This document shows positions 1 to 6,390 of a DNA stretch of 10,002 nucleotides, piece by piece; position 1 is the stretch's first letter; each line of letters begins with the position of its first letter. Both the position numbers and the translations under genes were made by a program. Where the stretch lies: NCBI GenBank assembly GCA_025353305.1, contig JANXQX010000300.1:1-10002 (forward strand), given 5' to 3'. The notes under the pieces were generated by a model. The model did no database searches and was not told the origin of the DNA. It was given only the letters and a program-made list of their open reading frames with translations. This DNA is from Holophagaceae bacterium. GTDB taxonomy: Bacteria; Acidobacteriota; Holophagae; Holophagales; Holophagaceae.

Positions 1-843
1 GGGGATCACCCAGATCGGAGCTTTGACGATGGAGAGCCCCGCCCCGCCCTTCTCCACCGGGGATGCCAGGAAGCCGGGCAGCCACGTGAACAGGCCCCAG
101 TAGGCGAACATCACGAAGGTCGAGATGAGGGTGCAGAGCAGTGTGGAACGCAAGAGGTCCGGGCCGAAAATCTGCAGGAAGCCGCCGCTGGCGCCGGGGT
201 CAGTTGCTTCCTTCTTTTTCTGGTTCACCCAGATCTCCGGCTCCTGGACCTTGGTCCGGATCCAGATCGCGAACAGGGCCGGAACGATGCCCAGGAAGAA
301 CATGACGCGCCAGCCAAACCTCGGCAGGATCGTGGCGGCCGCGATGGCGGCCGCGATGTAGCCGATGGCCCACCCGCCCTGCATCAGGCCGATGGCTTTG
401 CCGCGATGTTGCGCGGACCAGGTCTCGGAGACCAGCAATGCCCCCGAGGCCCATTCACCGCCCATGCCGAGCCCAAGCAGTGTGCGGGCGATGGCAAGTT
501 GAAAAAGGTTTTGGGCGAGCCCCGACAATCCGGAGCAGACGGAAAACAGGATGACCGTGGTCAGCAGCGCCTTCTTGCGCCCGATTCGGTCCGCCACGGC
601 ACCGAACAGGATGCCGCCGAAGGATGATGCCAGGAGCGTCACCGTCACCATGAACCCCGCCGTGGCGGGGCTCAGGTGCCATTCGTCCATGATCGTCTTC
701 AGGCAGAAGACGTAGAGCAACACATCGAATGCGTCCAGGGCCCAGCCGATCTTCCCGGCGAGAAGCGCGTACCACTGATTGCGCGTGATCTCCTTCCACC
801 ACGGGATGGATCGTCCCGAATCGGCTGCGCTTTCAGCCCTCAT
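1..843 (-). CDS. MFS transporter, N-terminal 281 residues (runs off left edge)
   Basis: This is an inner-membrane secondary transporter of the major facilitator superfamily, probably a proton-coupled carrier of organic acids or similar metabolites. The reading frame is open from the ATG at 843 to base 1, so the C-terminal third or more lies outside the window. TM1 is near residues 24-48 and carries an acidic pair in WALDAFD. The family motif A, GAVADRIGRKKAL, is at 81-93 between TM2 and TM3. The TM4 signature RTLLGLGMGGEW is at 120-131, and GWAIGYIAAA is in TM5. The long loop around 197-222 (KVQEPEIWVNQKKKE) is the usual central cytoplasmic loop. This pattern is closest to the sialate/lactate-type (SHS) or aromatic-acid-type MFS branches; the substrate cannot be told. 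The start has no strong ribosome binding site of its own and lies 12 bases after the stop of the 39-codon ORF at 856-975, so translational coupling is likely. Confidence 0.93.
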   Translation of the reverse strand, partial: MRAESAADSGRSIPWWKEITRNQWYALLAGKIGWALDAFDVLLYVFCLKTIMDEWHLSPATAGFMVTVTLLASSFGGILFGAVADRIGRKKALLTTVILFSVCSGLSGLAQNLFQLAIARTLLGLGMGGEWASGALLVSETWSAQHRGKAIGLMQGGWAIGYIAAAIAAATILPRFGWRVMFFLGIVPALFAIWIRTKVQEPEIWVNQKKKEATDPGASGGFLQIFGPDLLRSTLLCTLISTFVMFAYWGLFTWLPGFLASPVEKGGAGLSIVKAPIWVIP

Positions 844-855
844 TTCCGGGGGCGC

Positions 856-975
856 TCAGGCGGCGACAGGCTTGCGGGAGACCGCCATAGCTGTCGGATG
901 CGCCAGTGTCTGGTGCATAACGCGATAGCGGTCCTTCAGGGGAGCCTGGACAGACTTCAGATCTTCGGCGTTCAT
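856..975 (-). pseudogene. 39-codon ORF resembling a truncated OsmC-family start, upstream of the MFS gene
   Basis: A short ORF starts at the ATG at 975, behind a strong ribosome binding site (GGGAGGAGG, 7 bases before the ATG), and stops at 856. Its first 18 residues, MNAEDLKSVQAPLKDRYR, look to me like the typical N-terminus of OsmC-family peroxide/thiol proteins, which are normally about 140-190 residues long. The next 21 residues (VMHQTLAHPT... ending KPVAA) do not resemble OsmC, and the other two frames do not restore it. The likely explanation is an internal deletion that left the promoter, ribosome binding site and first codons of an osmC-like gene in front of the MFS gene. Alternatives are a genuine small leader peptide that couples translation into the MFS gene, or a chance likeness. 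The OsmC likeness is from memory of the family and is not verified. Confidence 0.42.
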
Positions 976-994
976 TCTGGAGCCTCCTCCCGAT

Positions 995-1035
995 GGTTGG
1001 GTGATGTCTGACGTTTAGAATCAACCTGCCCAACC
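995..1035. promoter_or_regulatory. Inverted repeat in the leader of the minus-strand unit
   Basis: GGTTGGG at 995-1001 and CCCAACC at 1029-1035 form a perfect 7-bp inverted repeat with a 27-base spacer. It ends 4 bases upstream of the GGGAGGAGG ribosome binding site of the 975 start. It could be an operator covering the promoter, or a hairpin in the mRNA leader that affects ribosome access. No regulator gene lies beside it in the window. Confidence 0.3.
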
Positions 1036-1233
1036 GCAAACCGGACGAAAAAAAATGAAGGTAAGGCTGAAGCGATCATGGAAGCATACCAGATGGTAGC
1101 GGCTGCGCCCTGGTAGCACGAGGGGTCAGACGGCTGGGGGCTTGCCGTGGGACGCCGCTGAGGCAATGGTGAGCAAGGCCGCGGCTTTCGGGAGGACGCT
1201 ATGCCGGCCTGAATCCCTATTGATTCCAAGGGG

Positions 1234-1262
1234 CAGTCAGAGCGGCCAGCCTCGCATACAAT
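1234..1262 (+). promoter_or_regulatory. Possible sigma-70-type promoter for the 1283 gene
   Basis: TACAAT at 1257-1262 is a good -10 match. With 17-base spacing the -35 position reads CAGTCA, which is a poor match. Transcription would start near 1269, giving a leader of only about 14 bases that still includes the GGAG at 1274-1277. The call rests mainly on the -10 element. Confidence 0.3.
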
Positions 1263-1282
1263 TAAGGGCCAATGGAGTTTTT

Positions 1283-2272
1283 ATGCCCAGAATCCTCTCC
1301 CTGTTCCTGCTGGCCCCCGCCCTCGCGGCTCAGGCCCCCAACGCTCCTGCCAACCAGACCTTCGCCCAAAAAGCGGCCGCCGAAACCAAGGTCATCGAGG
1401 CGCTCAAGCTGGACAATCCGGTGGAGGCCCTCGAGAAGGCTAAGGCCCTCCTCCCGGCCACCAGGCTCCCCTTTGATAAGACGAACCTGCAGACAGCCTT
1501 TCAGAGCATCAGGGAATGGAACGCCCAGCTCGACACCTACCGGCTCATCTACAACACCGCGATTGCCTCGGGCCGCTTCGAGGAGGCGAAGGAAGCCTCC
1601 GAGAAGGGCCGGGATCTGGCCAAGGAACTGCAGGTGGAGGCCATGGTCCCCTTCAATGACTTCAAGGCCACCTGGATGAAGGCTGGTGAAGACTCCAGCA
1701 AGCTTCTTGCCGAGATCAAGGAATTGGAAGCGAAGGAGGAGGCGAACCGCGCGGCGATGGCCGCCACTCCCAAGCCCAAGCCCCAGCCCCAGCCCCAGCC
1801 CAAAGTGACGATAGAAGAAGCCAACGCGGAAATCATGCGGCTGAACGAGGAACTCATGCAGCAGAACGAGGCGGCCAAACGACTGGCTTTCCTTAAAGCC
1901 AACGAAGCGACTTATAAACAGAACATTGAATATTCCACCAAGGCGATGGCTCCGCTTGAGGGTCCCATCAAGGATTTCGAATCCAGAATTCAGAAGTTCA
2001 ATGGCTCCATTGAACAATGGGATAAGTATTTGAAGGACGAAGCCGAGAGCATCTCAACCAAATACAAAGGCGACAAGGCCAGATACGCGACAGCCCTCTT
2101 GGGTGGCGTCGCCCCCGTGCCCGTGAACAAGGAAGACGCCCTGGTGGCCCTCCATCGCGCGGCCTTCCTGGACCCCAAGAACGCCGCCATCCAAAAACGT
2201 ATCGATCAGATCCTGGGCAAAGTGCCGACCCCGGCTGTAAAGCCAGCCAAGGCCAAATTGAAGAAGGCCTGA
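1283..2272 (+). CDS. Exported coiled-coil/TPR-like protein of unknown function
   Basis: A 329-residue protein that I do not recognise. The frame is open from 1142, but the ATG at 1283 is preferred: GGAG lies 5 bases upstream and the protein then begins with a Sec signal peptide (MPRILSLFLLAPALAAQA, cleavage near residue 16-17), so it acts outside the cytoplasm, probably in the periplasm. The mature part is almost entirely helical and charged. Helices at about 30-160 look like a repeat-type array (NPVEALEKAKALL, then GRFEEAKEASEKGRDLA). A Pro-Lys/Pro-Gln linker lies at 163-174. A coiled coil rich in Glu, Asn and Gln covers about 176-270. A final TPR-like helix pair is at 285-317 (DALVALHRAAFLDPKNAAIQ), followed by a Lys-rich tail. 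This architecture suits a scaffold or envelope-spanning accessory protein; no catalytic motif is visible. It is the only plus-strand gene and ends 2 bases from the convergent small gene at 2275. Confidence 0.88.
   Translation: MPRILSLFLLAPALAAQAPNAPANQTFAQKAAAETKVIEALKLDNPVEALEKAKALLPATRLPFDKTNLQTAFQSIREWNAQLDTYRLIYNTAIASGRFEEAKEASEKGRDLAKELQVEAMVPFNDFKATWMKAGEDSSKLLAEIKELEAKEEANRAAMAATPKPKPQPQPQPKVTIEEANAEIMRLNEELMQQNEAAKRLAFLKANEATYKQNIEYSTKAMAPLEGPIKDFESRIQKFNGSIEQWDKYLKDEAESISTKYKGDKARYATALLGGVAPVPVNKEDALVALHRAAFLDPKNAAIQKRIDQILGKVPTPAVKPAKAKLKKA
1769..1804 (+). repeat. In-frame hexanucleotide tandem repeat encoding the PK/PQ linker
   Basis: Six copies of a 6-base unit, CCCAAG or CCCCAG with the last one CCCAAA, encode PKPKPQPQPQPK at residues 163-174 of the exported protein. 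The unit is a multiple of three, so copy-number change by slippage would alter linker length without breaking the frame. Confidence 0.85.
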
Positions 2273-2274
2273 GG

Positions 2275-2496
2275 TCAGCTCCATTCGCCAGGCTGATCGT
2301 CAATATCAAAGGCCGCGGTCGGTATATTCGACGGAGGCTCCCGTTCCGGTGCAGGCGCGCCGTCAGCTGGAGGAATTGTTTTCGCTCCTCCGTGTAATCC
2401 CGCCAGGGACGCGGGTCTTCACCGGACATGTAGCGGGTGAAGGTATTCCACGTGAACGCGGAGGAGCTTCAGCCGCAGCTGCTTCTCGCCAAACAT
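2275..2496 (-). pseudogene. Small gene (about 73 codons) with two compensating frameshifts, coupled to the VOC gene
   Basis: The ATG at 2496 overlaps the VOC stop (TGATG), a classic coupling arrangement. The first frame reads MFGEKQLRLKLLR and would stop at 2419. The next protein-like stretch, AFTWNTFTRYMSGEDPRPW followed by RDYTEERK, is one frame over. The end (KTIPPADGAPAPEREPPS, then NIPTAAFDIDDQPGEWS and a TGA at 2275) is back in the first frame. Joining the three needs one extra base near the CTCCTCC run (about 2460) and one missing base in the AAAA run (about 2371), with net zero shift over 222 bases. The joined product is a basic N-terminal helix, a charged middle and a Pro-rich acidic tail, of unknown function. 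It ends 2 bases from the convergent gene at 2272, which fits a real gene boundary. It may be a recently broken gene or the result of base-calling errors in short homopolymers. Confidence 0.5.
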
Positions 2497-2867
2497 CAGG
2501 GGGAAGGCCGTTCCTCGCCAACAGATATCACCAGGCCGTCCGGATCCGAGTATTGGGCTACCCGGGCACCAAAGACCGTGGTTGGTTCCTGCAGGCAGGG
2601 CACGTTTTTCTCGATCATCCTTTGATGGAATTCCTCAAGATCAGGAACGCTCAGGCCAGGACGGCAACGTCCGGCGGGAATTTGCTTCGGATCGTCCTTT
2701 CCAGAATTGCCACCTTCACTCGTGTGGAGCGCCAGGGTCGCGCCCTCTGTTGCAAACTCGGTCCATCCCGGGGACTCGAATCTCAGAGGCAGTTCCAGCA
2801 CATCACGATAGAAGGACACCGCCCGATTCATGTCGCTCACAAAAACAATCGCGTAATTCACCCGCAT
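2496..2867 (-). CDS. VOC (glyoxalase/bleomycin-resistance) superfamily protein
   Basis: A 123-residue cytoplasmic protein of vicinal oxygen chelate type, usually a dimer with a metal or small-ligand site in each beta-barrel. The first beta-alpha-beta-beta-beta half is MRVNYAIVFVSDMNRAVSFYRDVLELPLR..., where the SDMNRAVSFYRDVL helix is typical. The second half contains VPDLEEFHQRMIEKN and ends in the family signature YSDPDGLVIS at 106-115. The length is normal for a single-domain member. The usual first metal ligand, a His near residue 5-7, is not present (NYAIVFVSD), so a metal-dependent glyoxalase I role is unlikely and the substrate is unknown. The start is supported by GGGAG 5 bases upstream. 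It lies 109 bases downstream of the reductase gene and overlaps the small gene at 2275-2496 by one base. Confidence 0.9.
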   Translation of the reverse strand: MRVNYAIVFVSDMNRAVSFYRDVLELPLRFESPGWTEFATEGATLALHTSEGGNSGKDDPKQIPAGRCRPGLSVPDLEEFHQRMIEKNVPCLQEPTTVFGARVAQYSDPDGLVISVGEERPSP

Positions 2868-2897
2868 GCGATCTCCCTTACGTTAGATAAAAGCAGA

Positions 2898-2984
2898 TGA
2901 CGATGCACCATCCCGGATGGCGCCTGACGATGAATGTAGACCGGCCTGATGCAGTCAGTTCTGCTTGAACAGAAGGTCAGGCGC
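2898..2984. repeat. Structured spacer: nested inverted repeats and a short direct repeat
   Basis: Between the reductase and VOC genes a perfect 9-bp inverted repeat, GCGCCTGAC (2920-2928) and GTCAGGCGC (2976-2984), spans 65 bases; its right arm covers the reductase stop codon. Inside it lies a smaller hairpin, TTCTG-CTTGAA-CAGAA (2959-2974). Next to it is GCACCATC-CCG-GATGGCGC (2905-2923, one mismatch). TGACGATG occurs twice, at 2898-2905 and 2925-2932. No T-run follows on the minus strand, so this is not a standard intrinsic terminator; it may be an mRNA-processing or attenuation structure, or a remnant repeat. Confidence 0.4.
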
Positions 2985-3501
2985 TTACCTGGTACTCGCT
3001 TTGAACCAGACCACTCTGGAATTGCCTGGTTGAGATGTGGGTGAGGCGTATATCGTGGGGCAAAGGGCCGAACAAAGGAATGCCGGAACCGATGAGGACA
3101 GGCACGCGGGTGATGATGAGGCGCTGCACCAGCCCAGCCTGGAGAAACCGCTGAATGGTGATGCCCCCATCGACGTACAGGTTGTTGGCGCCACTGGCGG
3201 CGAGTCGGGCCACGATTTCAGCCGGAGATCCGGACATCTGCTCCACGACCCCTCCCACGGCCTTCGACAAATCGAGGGGTTCGTTGCCCAACACCACCAC
3301 CCGCTTGGAGCCATAGGGCCAGGGGTCGAAAGTCAAAACCTTTTCGAAGGTCTTGCGACCGATCACAAGGGCATCGACCGTTGCCATGAACTCTTCGTAC
3401 CCATGGGGTTCGCCTCCCCCCTCGGGCAACCAATCGAGGTCATGGTTCAAACGCGCGATGAAGCCGTCGACGCTGGCACCCACAAAGACGGTCACGGTCA
3501 T
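2977..3501 (-). CDS. Dihydrofolate reductase family protein (RibD C-terminal-like)
   Basis: A 174-residue cytoplasmic protein with the fold of the RibD C-terminal/DHFR superfamily, which uses NADPH to reduce pteridine- or pyrimidine-like substrates. The N-terminal strand VTVFVGASVDGFIA (2-15) carries the GaSvDG motif, followed by a Trp/Pro loop, then ALVIGRKTFEKVL (44-56), the central cofactor motif LYVDGGITIQRFL (108-120), and TRVPVLIGSGIPLFG (131-145). The length is normal for stand-alone family members, many of which have no known substrate, so neither a true DHFR nor a riboflavin role can be assumed. The frame is open to 3546, but the ATG at 3501 is preferred. Its ribosome binding site (GAGG, 8 bases upstream) overlaps the stop codon of the M16 gene, only 10 bases separate the genes, and they are almost certainly co-transcribed and coupled. 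Confidence 0.92.
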   Translation of the reverse strand: MTVTVFVGASVDGFIARLNHDLDWLPEGGGEPHGYEEFMATVDALVIGRKTFEKVLTFDPWPYGSKRVVVLGNEPLDLSKAVGGVVEQMSGSPAEIVARLAASGANNLYVDGGITIQRFLQAGLVQRLIITRVPVLIGSGIPLFGPLPHDIRLTHISTRQFQSGLVQSEYQVSA

Positions 3502-3511
3502 CGGATCACCC

Positions 3512-6316
3512 TCACTTCGGGAGTATGACCTTGCCTTCCGGATCAAGGAATACCACTTCGCCGAGCTTCAGGTCCCTGGCGGTCTCCAGGATCTTCTCCC
3601 GGTCGCCCACCAGCAGCAGGCGGGACTCCGCCGGGTTCACATACTTCTTTTCCGCGGCCTGGACCGCAGAAAGCGTTGCCTGGCCGGTGGCATCGTATTC
3701 CCCTTGCAGTTCTGTCATCGCCAAACCAGACAACCACAGCTGGCCGACCTGATTTCCCACGGTGGAGAGCACTTCGAACTGCTGGGCATAGCCCCGGACC
3801 CGGTTGGCCTTGGCATCCGCCAGTTCCTTCTCCGAAATCGGACGGCCGCCACCCAGGAGGGAGAGTTCCTTCATGAATTCGGCCACGGATTCCCTGGTCT
3901 TGGCGGATTGCACCCCTGCGCTGGCCATCCAGCATCCAGAGGCGCTGTAGGGGCGTAGGAAGGAGAAGGCGCCGTAGGAATAGCCCTTGTCCTCCCGCAG
4001 GTTCATGTTCAGGCGCGTATTGAACCCACCGCCCCAGACGGCATCGACCAGGCGAAGAGAATAGAAGTCCTCGGTCTTCCGCTTCGGAGCCGGGAGGATC
4101 TGGAGGACGATGGTCTGGGCCGCGTCCTGTTTATCGATGGCGAAGACCTTTCCCGGAATGGGGTGAGGTGGTGGGATGGCAGGCAAGGAGGGCGCCTTGC
4201 CGGACCAGGCCGCGAAGGCCTTTGTTGCAAGTTCAGTGGCCTCCTTCAGGGTGATATCTCCGGCGAAAACCAGCGCCGAGTTCCCCGGCTTCACCAACTG
4301 CCCGTGGAAGCGAACGAGATCCTCGCGAGTGAGATTGGCTACGGTGCCGGGAAGGCCGTCCACCCGTCGGCCATAGGGATGGTCGGCCCCGAACAGGAGG
4401 GTGGGGGCGTTGTTGTAGGCAAGGGCATCCGGACTCGTGGCCTCCTGGGCCAGGCTGTCCAGCAGTTTCTTGCGCTCAACCTTCACCGCCTCTTCTGGAT
4501 AGGTGGCGTTCAGGATCACATCGGAAAAGAGTTCAAGCGCCGGTGTGAAATTGCGTTTCAGAGCCTCGAAGGAGAGCGAGGCACCCTCCCGTCCGTTGCT
4601 GGAGTACAAGGTGACCCCAAGGCTCCCCAGGGCATTCTCGAGTTCCAGCGTCGGGCGGGTTTTCGTACCCTTGCTCATGGCATTGAAAGCCAGGGTGGCG
4701 AGTCCTTCCTTTCCGGCAGGGTCCGTGATGGCGCCGGTCCGGGATACCAGGGAAAGGGTGACCTTGGGCAGTTCGGGCCGCTCGACCACGAGCACTTCCA
4801 ACCCGTTCGCCAATTTCGCGGACTTGACTTCCGGGGCGCGGAAGGGCCAGTCCGCCGAGGGAACCGGTTGCCTGGACCGATCCAACTGCGTCACATCGGC
4901 ACGCCCGGTTGTTTCGGGATGGAACCGCACCACCGCCCGGTTCCTGTTGTTGACCCAGTGATCGAGGGCCTGTTTCACGCCCTCGGCTGATGCCTTCCGG
5001 TAGCGGGCCATGTCCGCCTCCAGGCTGCCTGGATCACCGAGGTAGGTGTTGTAGGTGGCCAGACGATCGGCCTTGCCGCCGAAACCGCCGATGCGCTCTA
5101 GGCCGCTCACGAAGCCGAATTCATACTTGGTCTTGGCGCGGTCCAGCTCCTCGGTGGAGGGGCCTTCCTTCGAAAGCCGCGCGATCTCTTCCCCGATGAT
5201 CCGTTCCGCCTCGGCCAGGGATGCGCCGGGCCGGGCGGTGGCGATCACGATGAAGTTGCCGGAGATCTCGCGCTCCCAATAGAAGGCCGAGACATCCGTG
5301 CAGAGCTGCTTCTCGAAGACCAGGATCTTCTGGAGGCGGGAAGCCAGGCCGTCCGATAGGATGTTGGCGGCCAGGTCCAATTCCGCGCCACCGGGATCGA
5401 AGAAGGCCGGAGCCGGCCAGGCGAAGTAGACCCGCTCCTGGGCAACCCGGTCCTTCACCTCCACCACCTTCTCGCCATTCAGCGTCGGCACCCAACGGGC
5501 GGGCCGGTCAAGGGCTGGCCCACTCGGAATGCCTCCCCAATACTTGGCGACGAGTTTCTTGGCTTCGGCGGGTTCGAAGTCGCCGGTGATCGTCAGCGTG
5601 AGGTTGTTGGGCGTGTAATAGGTCCGGAAGAATTCCTTAACCTCCTCGAAGGTGGCCGCCGACAGGTCCTCCTGGCTTCCGATGACGGGCCAGGAATAGG
5701 GATGGCCCACTGGGTACAGCGTTCCATCCATGAGCATGAAGGCCCGGCCGTAAGGCTGGTTCTCAAGGCCCTGCCTGCGCTCGTTCTTGACCACATCCCT
5801 CTGGTGGTCCAGGTTCTCCTTGGTCAGCGCCTCCCCAAGCGTGGCGATCCGGTCGGATTCGAGCCACAGCATTGTCTCCAGGCTGGCGGAGGGCGCCGTG
5901 ATGAAGTAGTTGGTCCGGTCATTGGCGGTGGTCCCATTGACGCCACCCTGGAAGAGATTGGCTCCCAATTTCTCCGCGTACGAAATGTACTTGCCGGTGG
6001 CGTTCTTGGAGCCCTCGAACATCAGGTGCTCGAACAGGTGGGCGAACCCGGTGCGGCCCGGTTTCTCATTCTTCGAGCCCACATGGATCCACTCGTTCAC
6101 ATGGACGAAGGGGAGCTTGTGGTCGGGAGCAAGAATGACCTGCAGTCCATTCGGAAGGGTGTACTTCTCGAACGCGATCTTGGGGAGGGGAGCCTTCTCC
6201 TGGACTCCCGGCACGGTCGGCTTGGCGGGCGATTGGGCAGATGTGGGCGTCGGGGCGATGATGCTCATCCCCGCCACCAGCCAGATCAAACGCCTGGATC
6301 CATTAGATATTTTCAT
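3512..6316 (-). CDS. M16 family zinc metallopeptidase, two-domain, exported
   Basis: A 934-residue periplasmic peptidase of the pitrilysin/insulinase-like M16 family, which degrades peptides inside a clamshell chamber. Residues 1-27 form a signal peptide (LIWLVAGMSII, cleavage near TSA-Q). The first M16 unit begins near 48 (FEKYTLPNGLQVILAPDH) and carries the inverted zinc motif HLFEH at 93-97, with Glu96 as the catalytic base and the third ligand probably Glu179 in VVKNERR. The second unit begins near 490 (KLANGLEVLVVE). It lacks HxxEH at the equivalent place (GLATLAFNAM) and has the substrate-binding GYSYGAF segment near 777. The active half followed by an inactive half, joined in one chain, is the usual arrangement for this size. 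The ATG at 6316 has AAGGAG 7 bases upstream and gives the signal peptide; the longer frame to 6394 would overlap the preceding gene. It lies 74 bases after the barrel protein gene and 10 bases before the reductase. Confidence 0.97.
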   Translation of the reverse strand: MKISNGSRRLIWLVAGMSIIAPTPTSAQSPAKPTVPGVQEKAPLPKIAFEKYTLPNGLQVILAPDHKLPFVHVNEWIHVGSKNEKPGRTGFAHLFEHLMFEGSKNATGKYISYAEKLGANLFQGGVNGTTANDRTNYFITAPSASLETMLWLESDRIATLGEALTKENLDHQRDVVKNERRQGLENQPYGRAFMLMDGTLYPVGHPYSWPVIGSQEDLSAATFEEVKEFFRTYYTPNNLTLTITGDFEPAEAKKLVAKYWGGIPSGPALDRPARWVPTLNGEKVVEVKDRVAQERVYFAWPAPAFFDPGGAELDLAANILSDGLASRLQKILVFEKQLCTDVSAFYWEREISGNFIVIATARPGASLAEAERIIGEEIARLSKEGPSTEELDRAKTKYEFGFVSGLERIGGFGGKADRLATYNTYLGDPGSLEADMARYRKASAEGVKQALDHWVNNRNRAVVRFHPETTGRADVTQLDRSRQPVPSADWPFRAPEVKSAKLANGLEVLVVERPELPKVTLSLVSRTGAITDPAGKEGLATLAFNAMSKGTKTRPTLELENALGSLGVTLYSSNGREGASLSFEALKRNFTPALELFSDVILNATYPEEAVKVERKKLLDSLAQEATSPDALAYNNAPTLLFGADHPYGRRVDGLPGTVANLTREDLVRFHGQLVKPGNSALVFAGDITLKEATELATKAFAAWSGKAPSLPAIPPPHPIPGKVFAIDKQDAAQTIVLQILPAPKRKTEDFYSLRLVDAVWGGGFNTRLNMNLREDKGYSYGAFSFLRPYSASGCWMASAGVQSAKTRESVAEFMKELSLLGGGRPISEKELADAKANRVRGYAQQFEVLSTVGNQVGQLWLSGLAMTELQGEYDATGQATLSAVQAAEKKYVNPAESRLLLVGDREKILETARDLKLGEVVFLDPEGKVILPK

Positions 6317-6338
6317 CGTGCATCTCCTTGGGCGAATT

Positions 6339-6380
6339 GAGTGTTTCAAGATTCTCACACTCCCCGCGGTCTGTAGACCG
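6339..6380. promoter_or_regulatory. Two adjacent inverted repeats in front of the M16 gene
   Basis: In the 74-base gap between the barrel protein stop (6391) and the M16 start (6316) are GAGTGT-N12-ACACTC (6339-6362) and, right beside it, the palindrome CGGTCT-GT-AGACCG (6367-6380). They could be operator sites, or mRNA hairpins that set the relative expression of the barrel protein and the peptidase. Neither is followed by a T-run on the minus strand, so an intrinsic terminator is not indicated. Confidence 0.35.
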
Positions 6381-6390
6381 ACGCAGGGCA

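Larger units (their letters stand above)
976..1282. other. Intergenic region between divergent genes
   Basis: This stretch of about 300 bases separates the minus-strand OsmC-like/MFS unit from the plus-strand gene at 1283. It holds the ribosome binding site for 975, a 7-bp inverted repeat at 995-1035, an A-run at 1048-1055 and a weak promoter for the plus gene near 1257. The open frames crossing it (for example plus from 1142, minus 972-1229) have no family resemblance and no good ribosome binding site. I see no RNA gene in it. Confidence 0.6.

Noticed and set aside
1095..1145. A stretch with GGTAGC repeats and AGGGGTCAGAC that vaguely recalls tRNA sequence.
   Set aside because: No cloverleaf can be drawn: there is no acceptor stem pairing, no T-loop GTTCGA sequence and no anticodon arm.
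1262..2017. A 251-codon open frame antisense to the exported protein gene, with a Gly-Leu repeat.
   Set aside because: It mirrors the CCCCAG repeat and codon bias of the plus-strand gene, has no ribosome binding site or family likeness, and the plus gene has a signal peptide and a good start.
2349..2900. A 183-codon plus-strand open frame opposite the VOC gene.
   Set aside because: The minus-strand VOC frame has clear family signatures and a ribosome binding site; the plus frame is its antisense shadow.
2905..2923. The GCACCATC-CCG-GATGGCGC hairpin as an intrinsic terminator.
   Set aside because: On either strand no run of T follows directly; the nearest (CTTTTATC on the minus strand) is over ten bases away.
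3037..3958. Plus-strand open frames opposite the reductase and M16 genes.
   Set aside because: Both minus-strand genes are recognisable along their full length; the plus frames show no domain, signal or start site.
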